From Corallococcus carmarthensis (GTDB lineage: Bacteria; Myxococcota; Myxococcia; Myxococcales; Myxococcaceae), in NCBI RefSeq assembly GCF_003611695.1, contig NZ_RAWE01000103.1:1-32430 (forward strand): a stretch of DNA of 32,430 bases. Direction: 5' to 3'. The position numbers were made by a program, and so were the translations under genes. The notes beneath the pieces are model-generated. The model saw only the letters and a program-made list of their open reading frames with translations. It did no database searches and had not been told where the DNA came from. Every line of letters starts with the position of its first letter. The first letter of the stretch is position 1. Below, piece by piece: positions 24,147-32,430 of the stretch.

Positions 24147-24569
24147 GTGCGGCACGTCATCTTCCGGGTCGAGAAGGAACGCTACGGGTTGCCCTTGTCG
24201 GCCGTCCGGGAGGTCGTCGTGCCCCCGGAGCGCTACACGCGGGTGCCCCGGGCCCCGTCCGCCATCACCGGGGTGATGAACCTGCGCGGCCGGGTGGTGA
24301 CGGTGGTGGAGCTGCGGCAGCTCCTGCACCTGCCAGAAGGTCCCACGCCCCTGTGCCGCGTCGTGCTACTGGACCGGGGTCGCAGGGATTTGGGCCTCCT
24401 GGTGACGGATGTGGACGGAATCGAGGCGGTGGAGCGCGTGAGCGCGGCGCCGGGTAAGGTCATGCCCGCGGTACGCGGCGTTGCCCGCCTGGGCGGTCTG
24501 GGAGTGACCGTACTGGATCCGGAAGGACTTGATGCGGCGGTCGTTGCCTTGTTCACTCCCTCCAAGTGA
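24147..24569 (+). CDS. cheW: CheW-type adaptor protein
   Basis: This 140-residue single CheW domain (family length about 140-160) starts HVIFRVEKERYGLPLSAVREVV. It carries the key motif APSAITGVMNLRGRVVTVVEL, the receptor/kinase-coupling surface of CheW, and continues to a VARLGGLGVTVLDPEGL strand. It bridges the receptor to CheA in the signalling array. GTG 24147 follows AAGGG by about 9 nt and lies 49 bp after the receptor gene. It lacks the extra domains of CheV. Confidence 0.92.
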   Translation: MRHVIFRVEKERYGLPLSAVREVVVPPERYTRVPRAPSAITGVMNLRGRVVTVVELRQLLHLPEGPTPLCRVVLLDRGRRDLGLLVTDVDGIEAVERVSAAPGKVMPAVRGVARLGGLGVTVLDPEGLDAAVVALFTPSK

Positions 24570-24640
24570 GTAGCCCCCCGGAAACGGCCGGTGATAGGGT
24601 GCGCTCCCTCTAGGCCTGAAACGGAGGCGGAGTTCTTCAC

Positions 24641-25009
24641 ATGGCTAAGCGGGTGCTGGTCGTCGACGACGCCATCTTCATGCGCAACATGATCAAGGAC
24701 ATCTTTGCGTCTGGAGGGTTCGAGGTCGTCGGTGAGGCGGCCAACGGCCTGGAGGCCGTGGAGAAGTTCAAGGAGTTGAAGCCGGACCTCACGACGATGG
24801 ACATCGTGATGCCCTTCAAGAGCGGAATTGAAGCGACGCGGGAAATCATCAAGGCCGACAGCAGCGCGGTCGTCATCATGTGTTCTGCGCTCGGGCAGGA
24901 GAGCCTGGTGATGGAGGCCATCGAGGCGGGCGCCTCGGACTTCATCGTCAAGCCGTTCCGGGCGGAGGACGTGCTGGCGGTCGTGAAGAAGGTGCTGGGC
25001 GAGGCCTGA
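24641..25009 (+). CDS. cheY: CheY-type single-domain response regulator
   Basis: This 122-residue receiver domain has the acidic pair VVDD (D9, D10), the phospho-acceptor Asp in TTMDIVMP, the Thr/Ser position in IMCSALGQ, and the invariant Lys in FIVKPF. With no output domain it acts through protein contacts, either as a signal carrier or as a phosphate sink. In the Dif system the equivalent protein (DifD) is thought to siphon phosphate from the kinase; applying that here is inference. The purine-rich GGAG lies 8 nt before ATG. It sits between cheW and cheA. Confidence 0.95.
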   Translation: MAKRVLVVDDAIFMRNMIKDIFASGGFEVVGEAANGLEAVEKFKELKPDLTTMDIVMPFKSGIEATREIIKADSSAVVIMCSALGQESLVMEAIEAGASDFIVKPFRAEDVLAVVKKVLGEA

Positions 25010-25059
25010 GCGGCGCGAACAGGGGCCGCGCCCGCCCGGGTCGCGGTCCCGTCCGCCTG

Positions 25060-25068
25060 AAGGAGGTG
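25060..25068 (+). promoter_or_regulatory. Near-perfect ribosome binding site of cheA
   Basis: AAGGAGGTG is complementary to the 3' end of 16S rRNA and lies 7 nt before ATG 25076. It fixes the start of cheA at the HPt domain. Confidence 0.75.
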
Positions 25069-25075
25069 CCGGGTC

Positions 25076-27287
25076 ATGACGATGGACATGTCCCGGTACC
25101 TGGGCCTCTTCATCTCGGAGGCCACCGAGCACCTGGAGGCGCTCGGGCGGGACCTCGTGGCGCTGGAGCGCGAGGCCACCGCCAGCACCGTGGACTCGAT
25201 GTTCCGGCACGCCCACTCGGTGAAGGGCATGGCGTCGTCCATGGGCTTCGAGCCCATCGCGATGCTGGCGCACCGGGTGGAGGACCTGGTGGACGCGGTG
25301 CGGCAGGACCGCAAGCTCCTGGACCGGGACCTGGTGGACCTGCTGCTCAACGCCGCGGACACGCTCACCGCCCAGGTGCGCGCCGTCGCGTCCAACCGCG
25401 AACCGGAGCAGGCGGAAGGGTTGCTCAAGCAGCTGGGCACCCGCGTGGAGTCGCTCACCGGCCACGCGGGTCGCGGCGGGTGCCTCGGGGGCCTCCGCGT
25501 CCAGCGGGGCCGGGCCTTCGACTCCAGAGGCCACGGTGCAGGGAGCGCCCGGCGCCAACGCCGCGGCCGGGACTTCCGCTCCGGGGGCTTCCGAACGGGC
25601 GACGACGTCCGCCCCCGTGACGGTGATGCCGCCGGCCACCCTGATGCCGCCGCGCGACCTGAGCGGTCCGGAGGCGCTCTATGGCGCCCCCGTCGCGCGG
25701 TCCCTGGCGGCGGTGCCGGACAACGACATTCCCGCCTCCGTTGCGGCGCTCGCCACGGGCCTCAAGGCCGTCACCAGCGTCGCGGACGGCAAGGCGGGCG
25801 CTCCCCGCTGGTCCGTGCGCCTGCGCATCTCCCCCACCTGCCAGGTGCCCGGCGTGCGCGCGTTCCTCGTGCACAAGCGGCTGTCCACCCTGGGCACGCT
25901 CGTGGACCTGCGGCCGCCCCTGGAGGAGCTCAAGGCCGGCCGCATCCCGGACGGCTACATCCAGGTGGACGTGGAGACCGGCGTGGGCGAGGCCGGCATC
26001 CAGACGGCCCTGCGCAACGTGGCCGAGGTGGAGGTCGTCTCCGTCGCGCCCTCCGTCCCGGAGCCGCCCGCCCTCCCCGTCGCCGTGCCCACGTCGGACG
26101 CCGCGCGGGCCAACGCCGACGCGGGCTCGCGCACGGTGCGCGTGCGCACGGAGCTGCTCGACTACTTCCTGGACACGGTGGGGGAGCTGATGCTCGCCAC
26201 CGCGCGCCTGCGCGAAGTGGGCAAGGTGCTGCCGGAGAACACGCGCCCCGCGCTGGAGGAGGGCGTCTACCGGCTGCACACGCTGGTGAAGGACCTGCAC
26301 GACAAGGTCATGAGCGCGCGCATGACGCCGCTGTCGCTCATCACCGACCGGCTGCCCCGCGCCGCGCGCGACCTCGCCCGCCGCAAGGAGCGCGAGGTGG
26401 AGCTGGTCATCACCGGCGCCGAAATCGAACTGGACCGCGCCATCCTCGACGAGCTGGCGGATCCGCTGCTGCACCTCTTGCGCAACTGCATCGACCACGG
26501 CCTGGAGTCCCCGGAGGAGCGGGCGGCCGCGAAGAAGGCCGCGCGCGGCCGGGTGACCGTCACGGTGCGCCGCGCGCGCGACCGCGTCATCATCGACATT
26601 GAGGACGACGGCCGGGGCATGGACCCCGCGAGGCTCAAGGCCTCGGCGCTCAAGCGCGGGCTCATCACCGAGGACGCCGCCCAGCGCCTGTCGGACCGTG
26701 ACGCGTTCCTCCTGTCGTGCCTGCCGGGCGTCTCCACCGCCAAGGACATCACCGACATCTCCGGCCGCGGCGTGGGCATGGACGCGGTGAAGCGCGTGGT
26801 GGAGAGCGTGGGCGGCACGCTCGAAATCGACAGCGAGCGCGGCCGGGGCACGGTCTTCACGCTGCGCCTGCCGCTCACCGTCGCCGTGGTGCACCTGCTC
26901 CTGGTGGAGGTGGGCGAGGAAGTGTTCGGCCTGCCCATCGCCAAGGTGGTGGGCGCCACGGAGGCGGATCCGCAGGCCCTGAGCAAGAGCCGTGAAACGG
27001 CGCTCCTGCCCCACGGCAACGGCCTGTTGCCGGTGCATGCCCTGGAGGTGCTCCTGGGCGTGCCCGCGGCGCCGAAGCCCGGCTTCCGGCCCTTCGTGGT
27101 GATGGAGGGCGACGCCGGCACCGGCAAGGTGGCGCTGGCGGTGGATCGCCTCCTGGGGCAGGAGGAAGTCGTACTCAAACCCTTGTCCCGCCCCCTGGAC
27201 TTGCTGCCGGGATTGTCCGGCGTGACCATCCTGGGCAGCGGTCGTCCCGTGTTCATCCTGGACGTCCCGAGGTTACTGACCGCGTGA
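25076..27287 (+). CDS. cheA: Chemotaxis histidine kinase CheA, apparently frameshifted in the P1-P2 linker
   Basis: The gene is read in two frames. From 25076 the first frame encodes the HPt (P1) domain with phospho-acceptor H47 in RHAHSVKG and runs to about GTRVESLTG. The second frame takes over around 25455-25500 with an Ala/Ser/Pro linker. It then gives a P2-like module, the P3 dimerisation helices, the P4 kinase (NCIDHGLE, DDGRGMD, GRGVGMD) and a C-terminal CheW-like P5. Joining them needs one extra base removed (+1 shift), for example in the GCGGG run near 25467. The first frame stays open to 26602 but becomes Arg/Gly-rich nonsense. Sequencing error, true mutation or split kinase are all possible. 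The 3' end overlaps cheC by 4 bp. Confidence 0.85.
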
Positions 27288-27874
27288 GCCCCCCCCTGCC
27301 CAGTGACGCGCAGCTCGACGCCCTGCGCGAGGTGGCCAACATCGGCTGCGGACATGGCGCCAACGCCCTGGCCCGGCTGGTGGGTGGCCGCGTGGACCTG
27401 TCCGTCCCCGAGGTGCGCGTCACGGACGCTGCCCACGGCCCGGCCCTCTTCATGGATGAGGCCCCGGCCGTCGCCGTGCGCCTGGGCATGACGGGCGAGC
27501 TGCGCGGCGCGCTGGTGCTGACGCTGCCGTCCGTGGACGCGGAGGCGCTGGAGTCCGCGCTGGTGCGGGGCCACCCCGCGTCCCCCGAGGAGCGCGAGAG
27601 CGCCCTGGCCGAGGCCGCGAACATCCTCGCGAGCGCGTGCCTGTCCGCCATTGGACGGCTGACGGGCTGGCGGCTCTTGCCCTCCGTGCCCCACCTCCAG
27701 CGGGGCCCCGTGAGGCCGGTGCTGGCGGGCGTGCTGGGCGACGTGGAGCCGGGGCCGGGTGTGGTGCTGGCGGCGCGCTTCGCGGCCACGGGCCCCACGA
27801 ACCTGGGCGGCCAGATGCTGCTGGTGCTGGAGCGCGGGAGCGCCCAGGCGCTGTTGTCCCGGCTGGGCCTCTAG
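27284..27874 (+). CDS. cheC: CheC-family phospho-CheY phosphatase
   Basis: This 196-residue CheC/CheX/FliY-family protein has the two active-site helices. The first is LREVANIGCGHGANALARL and the second is LAEAANILASACLSAIGRL, each with the conserved Glu and Asn that position water for dephosphorylating a response regulator. No CheD-like gene is adjacent. The GTG start overlaps the cheA stop by 4 bp, so expression is coupled. In the Dif system DifG is the analogous phosphatase acting on DifD. Confidence 0.92.
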   Translation: MSPPLPSDAQLDALREVANIGCGHGANALARLVGGRVDLSVPEVRVTDAAHGPALFMDEAPAVAVRLGMTGELRGALVLTLPSVDAEALESALVRGHPASPEERESALAEAANILASACLSAIGRLTGWRLLPSVPHLQRGPVRPVLAGVLGDVEPGPGVVLAARFAATGPTNLGGQMLLVLERGSAQALLSRLGL

Positions 27875-27930
27875 TCCGCCGCCCGCCGTTCGCCTGGAGG
27901 ACCGGGGGCGCCTGGGGTAGAGGGTCGCCC

Positions 27931-28683
27931 ATGGACGAGAAGGCGCTCAGGGCCCTGCTGGGCCAGGTGAAGACGGGCAAGGTCAGCCTGGACGACGCGG
28001 TGGGCAAGCTGAAGGACCTGCCGTACGCGGAGCTGGGCTACGCGACGGTGGACACGCACCGCAACCTGCGGTTCGGCTTCCCGGAGGTGGTGCTGGGTGA
28101 GCCCAAGACGGTGGAGCAGCTGCTGGGCATCGTGGGCGCGCTCGCGGAGCGCAAGCAGACGGTGCTGGTGACGCGCCTCCAGCCGGACAAGGCGGAGGCC
28201 CTGGTGGCGCGCTTCCCCAAGGGCGAATACCACCCGGTGGCGCGCATCTTCCACATGCCCCAGCGCAAGGTGAAGGCCGGCCGCGTCGCCATCGTGACGG
28301 GCGGCACCAGCGACATCCCCGTGGCGGAGGAGGCGGCGCTCACCGCGCAGGCCATGGGCGCGGAGGTGCGGCGCGTCTACGACGTGGGCGTGGCGGGCAT
28401 CCACCGGCTCCTGCGCCGGCGTGAAGAGATTCAGGAGTGCCACGTCGCCGTGGCGGTGGCGGGCATGGAGGGGGCGCTCGCGAGCGCGCTGGGCGGCCTC
28501 GTCGGCATCCCGGTGGTGGCGGTGCCCACGTCGGTGGGCTACGGCGCGAACCTGAAGGGCATCTCCGCGCTGCTCTCGATGGTGAACTCGTGCGCCTCCA
28601 ACGTGGCCACGGTGAACATCGACAACGGGTTTGGCGGCGGCTTCTACGCGGCGCTCATCTCCCGCACCAAGGGCCGGAGCTGA
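27931..28683 (+). CDS. larB: Nickel-pincer cofactor biosynthesis protein LarB
   Basis: This 250-residue protein belongs to the PurE-related LarB family, which carboxylates and hydrolyses nicotinic acid adenine dinucleotide to give pyridinium-3,5-biscarboxylic acid mononucleotide, the first step to the nickel-pincer cofactor. The C-terminal PurE-like core shows VAIVTGGTSDIPVAEEAALT, VAVAGMEGALASALGGLVG and PTSVGYGA followed by ALLSMVNSCA and VNIDNGFGGG. AGAGGG sits about 6 nt before ATG 27931. It follows cheC by 56 bp and precedes larC by 6 bp. Older annotation would call it 'AIR carboxylase-like'. Confidence 0.93.
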   Translation: MDEKALRALLGQVKTGKVSLDDAVGKLKDLPYAELGYATVDTHRNLRFGFPEVVLGEPKTVEQLLGIVGALAERKQTVLVTRLQPDKAEALVARFPKGEYHPVARIFHMPQRKVKAGRVAIVTGGTSDIPVAEEAALTAQAMGAEVRRVYDVGVAGIHRLLRRREEIQECHVAVAVAGMEGALASALGGLVGIPVVAVPTSVGYGANLKGISALLSMVNSCASNVATVNIDNGFGGGFYAALISRTKGRS

Positions 28684-28689
28684 AGCGCC

Positions 28690-29856
28690 ATGCGACGCAT
28701 CCTCTACCTGGAGCCCGTGGGCGGCATCGCCGGGGACATGTTCCTGGCGGCGGGCATCGACCTGGGCGTGTCGCCGGACGCGCTCGCGCAGGCCCTGTCC
28801 GGGCTCAACGTGCCGGGCTGGAAGCTGGCGGTGTCGCGCGCGGTGCGCCACGCCATCAGCGGCACGCACCTGGACGTGGTGCTGGACGCGAAGGAAGCGC
28901 ACCCGCACCGCGCCTACGCGGACATCCGCCAGCTCATCGAAGCGGCGCCCACGCTGCCGGAGCGCGCGAAGGCGCGGGCCCTGGCGGTGTTCCGCGCCAT
29001 CGGCGAGGCCGAGGCGAAGGTGCACGGCGTGTCCATTGACGCCATCCACTTCCATGAGGTGGGCGCGGTGGACTCCATCGTGGACATCTGCGGCGCCGCC
29101 GTGGTGCTGGAGCTCTTGGGCGACCCGGAGGTGCACGCCGCGCCGCCGCCGCTGGGCAGCGGCACCATCCGCGTGGCGCACGGCCAGATGCCCATCCCCG
29201 TGCCCGCGACGCTGGAGCTCTTGCGCGACGTGCCCGTGCGCTTCGAGGGCGTGGGCGAACTGACGACGCCCACGGGCGCGGCGCTGCTCAAGGTGCTGAC
29301 GAAGATTGGCCACCCTCCGGACTTCATCGTGGAGAAGGTGGGCTACGGCGTGGGGACGAAGGACTTCCGCGACCGGCCCAACGTGCTGCGCGCGTCGCTG
29401 GGCCGCGTGGAGACGCAGGCCACCGAAGGGCTGTGGGTGGTGGAGGCGAACCTGGATGACGCCACGCCGCAGCTCTTGGCGCACCTGGTGGAGCGGCTCC
29501 TGGAGGTGGGCGCGAAGGACGCGTGGGTGGCCCCGGTGGTGATGAAGAAGGGCCGGCCGGCGCATCTGTTGGGCGCGCTGGTGGAGGGCGGCCTGCGCGA
29601 GGTGGTGGTGGACGTGCTCCTGCGTGAGTCCACGTCGCTGGGCGTGCGCTACCACCGGGTGGAGCGTCACGCGCTGGAGCGCGACTTCGTGGAGGTGGAG
29701 ACGCCGTGGGGCAAGGTCCGCGTGAAGCGCGGCCTGCGCGACGGCCGGGTGCTCAACGCGCACCCGGAGTTCGACGACTGCGTCCGGCTGGCCCGGGCCG
29801 CGGGCGTGCCGGTGAAGCAGGTGATGGCCGCCGCGATGGCGGCCCTGACGCCCTGA
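28690..29856 (+). CDS. larC: Nickel insertion protein LarC
   Basis: This 388-residue full-length LarC is the CTP-dependent cyclometallase that inserts nickel into the dithio-pincer precursor. It opens with [22 protein letters not shown] and has the metal-site motif [17 protein letters not shown], then [21 protein letters not shown], and the C-terminal domain with [12 protein letters not shown] and [10 protein letters not shown]. Unlike the split LarC of Lactobacillus plantarum, both halves are in one frame. It is 6 bp after larB, translationally coupled. larE and larA are not in the window. Confidence 0.94.
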   Translation: MRRILYLEPVGGIAGDMFLAAGIDLGVSPDALAQALSGLNVPGWKLAVSRAVRHAISGTHLDVVLDAKEAHPHRAYADIRQLIEAAPTLPERAKARALAVFRAIGEAEAKVHGVSIDAIHFHEVGAVDSIVDICGAAVVLELLGDPEVHAAPPPLGSGTIRVAHGQMPIPVPATLELLRDVPVRFEGVGELTTPTGAALLKVLTKIGHPPDFIVEKVGYGVGTKDFRDRPNVLRASLGRVETQATEGLWVVEANLDDATPQLLAHLVERLLEVGAKDAWVAPVVMKKGRPAHLLGALVEGGLREVVVDVLLRESTSLGVRYHRVERHALERDFVEVETPWGKVRVKRGLRDGRVLNAHPEFDDCVRLARAAGVPVKQVMAAAMAALTP

Positions 29857-29871
29857 GGTTCGGGACGAGAC

Positions 29872-30648
29872 CTACGCCGGCCGCGCCAGGGTGATGACGC
29901 CGAACATCGCGCCGCCGGGGTCGGCGACGATGGCGATGCGGCCGTAGGGTGAATCGAACGGCTGCATGATGACCTTGCCGCCCTTGCGCGCGACGGTGGC
30001 CGCGGCCTCGTCGGTGTTGGCCACGGCGAAGGTGGTCATCCAGTGGGCCGGCACCTCGGCGGGCGTCTTGTCATCGAGCTGCATCACGCCGGCCGTCTCA
30101 CGGCCGTCCTTCTTCAGGACCCAGTACTGCATCCGCTCATCCGGCATCTTGTCCGCCGTCATGCCGAAGAGGTCCTTGTAGAAGGCCACGGCCTTCGCGC
30201 CGTCGCGCGTCTTGGCCTCGTTCCAGGCCATGGCGCCGGGCTCGTTCACCAGGCCCGCTCCGTTGAACAGGTTCGGCTGCCAGAAGCCGAAGGCCGCGCC
30301 GGTGTTGTCCGTACAGAAGGCCATGCGCCCCGCGTCCATGACGTCCATGGGCTCCATCATCGCCTTGCCGCCCAGCTCCTTCAGACGGGCGACGGAGCGG
30401 TCCACGCTCTCCACGGCGAAGTAGGTGTTCCATGCCGGCGGGAACGGCGCGTCCTTGGGGATGGGCATCATCGCCGCCACGTGCTGGCCGTTCTTGCGGG
30501 CCATCGTGTAGTAGCCGTTCTCCTTGTTGCTGGGGTCGAACGTCCAGCCGAACAGCGCCCCGTAGAAGTCCTGGGCCTTCTCCAGGTCCCAGGCCGCCAG
30601 GTCCACCCAGGACACCGTCCCCGCAGCGTGCTTCGTCATCGCAGGCAT
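29872..30648 (-). CDS. Double-VOC (glyoxalase/dioxygenase fold) protein
   Basis: This 258-residue protein has two VOC modules in tandem: one from VSWVDLAAWDLEKAQDFYGALFGW to AFCTDNTGAAFGFWQP, and the second from MAWNEAKTRDGAKAVAFYKDLFG to AIVADPGGAMFGVI. The layout matches the CFP32/'27 kDa antigen'-type VOC family seen in actinobacteria and proteobacteria, whose metal and substrate are mostly unknown. Metal ligands are not obvious in the first module. The start ATG 30648 has GAGGGGAG just upstream; an alternative ATG lies at 30639. It is convergent with larC (15-bp gap), and two inverted repeats lie upstream. Confidence 0.9.
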   Translation of the reverse strand: MPAMTKHAAGTVSWVDLAAWDLEKAQDFYGALFGWTFDPSNKENGYYTMARKNGQHVAAMMPIPKDAPFPPAWNTYFAVESVDRSVARLKELGGKAMMEPMDVMDAGRMAFCTDNTGAAFGFWQPNLFNGAGLVNEPGAMAWNEAKTRDGAKAVAFYKDLFGMTADKMPDERMQYWVLKKDGRETAGVMQLDDKTPAEVPAHWMTTFAVANTDEAAATVARKGGKVIMQPFDSPYGRIAIVADPGGAMFGVITLARPA

Positions 30649-30689
30649 TGTCGCTCCCCTCACGTGCGCTCCCGGCGGGAGGCCGGGGC

Positions 30690-30702
30690 TACCTGCAAGG
30701 TA
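30690..30702. repeat. 13-bp palindromic site upstream of the VOC gene
   Basis: TACCT-gca-AGGTA is perfectly symmetric and lies about 40 nt upstream of the VOC start, in the region where an operator for that gene would be expected. Confidence 0.4.
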
Positions 30703-30720
30703 ACAGCGGAGCGGCAAGGG

Positions 30721-30738
30721 ACTGAAAGGATTTTCAGT
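30721..30738 (-). repeat. Inverted repeat between the DUF6311-like and VOC genes
   Basis: ACTGAAA (30721-30727) and TTTCAGT (30732-30738) are exact complements with a 4-nt loop, starting 12 nt after the stop of the DUF6311-like gene. It could be a weak terminator for that gene or a second operator for the VOC gene. It is AT-rich compared with its surroundings. Confidence 0.45.
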
Positions 30739-30749
30739 GTCGTCCCGCG

Positions 30750-32430
30750 TCAACGGCGGGGCTGACGCGCGAGCCCCTGCGCGAACGCATCCGTGTTGCT
30801 GGCCACCACGCACACCGGCAGGCTCTCCACGAGGCCGCAGTTGGCGCCCGCGTCGAGGAAGGGCTGCACGTGCGGCGGCAGCACCACGTACGCGGTGCTC
30901 GCGTCCAATCCGCCCGAAGGCAGTGGCGCGCGGCACTCCGCCGCCAGCGCCTCCGGCGTGCGCGACGCGTAGCCGCTGTTGAACGTGAGCTTCAGCCGGT
31001 ACGCCTGATACGCCAGCGCGTTCACCAGCGGCTCGTCGTAGCGGCACACCCACTGCACCTGCGGCGGGAAGAGGGCCAGGTGTTGGTAGGAGCCCTTCAG
31101 CGCGTCCCAGTCCGCGGACTTCAGACGATGGAAGCGCACGGGCTTGAAGAGGGCGCTCTTCTCCTCGCGCACGTCGTACGCCTGCACCGCCAGCACCACC
31201 GCCAGCACGGCCACGGCGACGGCGGGGACACCGCGCCACAGGCGCACCACCAGCAGCACCGCGCCCACGACGAGCAGGTAGTGCAGGGGCCAGACGAAGC
31301 GGCCGGACGCGCGGAACGCGTTCGTCGCCTTGGTCAGCGGCGCGTACAGCGCGCCCAGCTCCGCCACCGGCCGGCCCAGCCACGTCACGTGCGACGACAG
31401 GGCGTAGACGGCCATGAGCAGGACGATGACCGCCGCGGGCAGCACCCGGCGCCAGTCCAGCGTGCGCGCTTCCCGCCGGCGCACCAGCAGGCTCACCCCG
31501 GCCAGCGCCCCGAGCAGCAGCGCTCCCGCGCCCAGGTAGCCGAAGCCCTCGCCCTGCCGGGCCGCGGCGGGCAGGTCCGGCAACAGGCGCGACCAACCCA
31601 TGGGGTTCACCAGCGTGGCCAGGTCCGCGGAGAACTCTCCGAAGCCCTCCGCGCCCAGCCCGCTGCCGCCGAAGTAGCCGAAGAGGGCGAACAGCACGAC
31701 GTCCAGCGCCGCGATGCCCGCGCACAGTGCCGCGACGCGCGCGGGGCCGAGTTTCCGGCTCCAGACGAGCCGCACCCCGAGCGTCAGCGTCAGCGGCATC
31801 AGCATGGCCACCCAGTACGGATGGGTGCCGGACGCGATGGCGTTGAAGAGGGCGGCGAGGCCCAGGCTCCGCGTCGCGGTGCGCGAGTCCGGGATGTCGC
31901 GCAGGTTGAGCCACAGCAGGGCCAGCAGCAGCCAGTGCGCGCACAGCGTGGGGTGGCTGAAGCGCGCCGCCATCACCGGCGACAGCGCCAGCAGCGTGCC
32001 ACCCAGCGCCATGGGCACCGGACGCGGGGTCACCGTCTCCACCAGCCGCGCGCCGAAGTAGCCCATCAGCGCGTAGCACAGGGCCAGCCACGGCCCGGTG
32101 TACTGGAAGTCCACGGGCAACAGCGGTGAGAAGGGCTTGAGCAGCAGCGCCACCCACGGGTTGCCGTCCGTGAGCGCCACCGACGAGCCGTACGGGTAGA
32201 AGTGGTTGGGCGCCGCGCCCAGCGGCAGCGTCCAGTCCGCGTTGCGGAAGAAGAGCCAGCCGAAGATGTGCGCGGCCCAGTCCTCGCGCATCATCCAGTC
32301 GATGCGCGTGGGCGGCAGCACCGGCCCGCCGCCCACCCACAGGAACCAGGCCAGCCCTCCGAGCACCGCCAGTGCTCGCGCCACGACGAGCGCCCGGTGG
32401 GAGGTGGAAGGAGAGGGCGGGGGACTCGGG
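30750..32430 (-). CDS. DUF6311-like polytopic membrane protein, 5' end outside the window
   Basis: The visible protein is at least 544 residues with about ten hydrophobic helices. An extracytoplasmic loop near the start carries DWMMREDWAAHIFGWLFFR and FYPYGSSVALTDGNPW, typical of the DUF6311 family, which has a fold like GT-C glycosyltransferases and mannosyltransferases. A soluble C-terminal domain of about 140 residues follows the last helix. A role in surface polysaccharide or lipid glycosylation is inference. The frame stays open from the GTG at 32384 to the window edge with a Pro/Ser-rich leader, so the true start is probably beyond 32430. A short inverted repeat follows the stop. Confidence 0.8.
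   Translation of the reverse strand, partial: PSPPPSPSTSHRALVVARALAVLGGLAWFLWVGGGPVLPPTRIDWMMREDWAAHIFGWLFFRNADWTLPLGAAPNHFYPYGSSVALTDGNPWVALLLKPFSPLLPVDFQYTGPWLALCYALMGYFGARLVETVTPRPVPMALGGTLLALSPVMAARFSHPTLCAHWLLLALLWLNLRDIPDSRTATRSLGLAALFNAIASGTHPYWVAMLMPLTLTLGVRLVWSRKLGPARVAALCAGIAALDVVLFALFGYFGGSGLGAEGFGEFSADLATLVNPMGWSRLLPDLPAAARQGEGFGYLGAGALLLGALAGVSLLVRRREARTLDWRRVLPAAVIVLLMAVYALSSHVTWLGRPVAELGALYAPLTKATNAFRASGRFVWPLHYLLVVGAVLLVVRLWRGVPAVAVAVLAVVLAVQAYDVREEKSALFKPVRFHRLKSADWDALKGSYQHLALFPPQVQWVCRYDEPLVNALAYQAYRLKLTFNSGYASRTPEALAAECRAPLPSGGLDASTAYVVLPPHVQPFLDAGANCGLVESLPVCVVASNTDAFAQGLARQPRR

Noticed and set aside
25476-26602. Continuation of the first cheA frame to a stop at 26602
   Set aside because: After about 25475 the translation is Arg/Gly/Ala-rich with no domain, while the other frame gives clean P2-P5 kinase domains.
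29872-32340. Possible fusion of the VOC protein with a long upstream extension
   Set aside because: The extension is an off-frame shadow of the DUF6311-like gene; a ribosome site and ATG at 30648 start the VOC protein.

Overview
The window looks like part of a myxobacterial chromosome, most likely the Myxococcus/Corallococcus group. GC content is very high with strongly GC-biased third codon positions. The gene families also fit: an MglA-type small GTPase, tandem PilT-family ATPases, a chemosensory operon containing CheC, a PocR-domain histidine kinase and many lipoproteins. The organism call is inference from gene content. No rRNA, tRNA, CRISPR array, insertion sequence or prophage was seen, and coding density is high with no gene-free stretch above about 270 bp.

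Layout. 1-237: 5' part of an EamA-type transporter (minus). 441-3166: orphan hrcA, a convergent YegS-type lipid kinase, and a basic H1-like protein. 3240-5269 (minus): a small lipoprotein, then a LolA-like lipoprotein with a HAD phosphatase. 5484-9446 (plus): an S2P-type membrane protease overlapping a zinc-ribbon membrane protein, then a DinG/XPD-type helicase. 9400-15932 (minus): a GNAT acetyltransferase, two adjacent PilT-like ATPases, a DUF5684-like membrane protein and a TonB-dependent receptor whose 3' end overlaps the helicase gene. 16204-19006 (plus): an MglA-like GTPase translationally coupled to a PocR-domain histidine kinase, then an SH3-domain lipoprotein behind an unusually AT-rich promoter. 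19017-21578 (minus): an aquaporin fused to a low-molecular-weight phosphatase/ArsC-like domain, then an MgtC/DUF4010 membrane protein. 21697-29856 (plus): thiL, mcp, cheW, cheY, cheA (with an apparent frameshift), cheC, larB and larC. 29872-32430 (minus): a double-VOC protein and a large DUF6311-like membrane protein that runs off the window.

How the genes work together. The chemosensory genes form one array-based pathway: a receptor with almost no periplasmic domain, adaptor, kinase, single-domain response regulator and CheC-type phosphatase. The order mcp-cheW-cheY-cheA-cheC resembles the Dif (exopolysaccharide) system of Myxococcus xanthus, but that link is by analogy. No CheR or CheB lies in the window. 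larB and larC encode two of the three steps to the nickel-pincer cofactor; larE and larA are absent here.

Most unusual items: the aquaporin-phosphatase fusion, in which the catalytic Arg of the CX5R loop and the Arg after the second NPA motif are both missing; the two-gene PilT-like module, in which each paralogue lacks a different conserved residue; the MglA-like GTPase/PocR kinase operon; the cheA frameshift; and a TonB receptor whose stop codon lies 14 codons past its beta-signal, inside the neighbouring gene.
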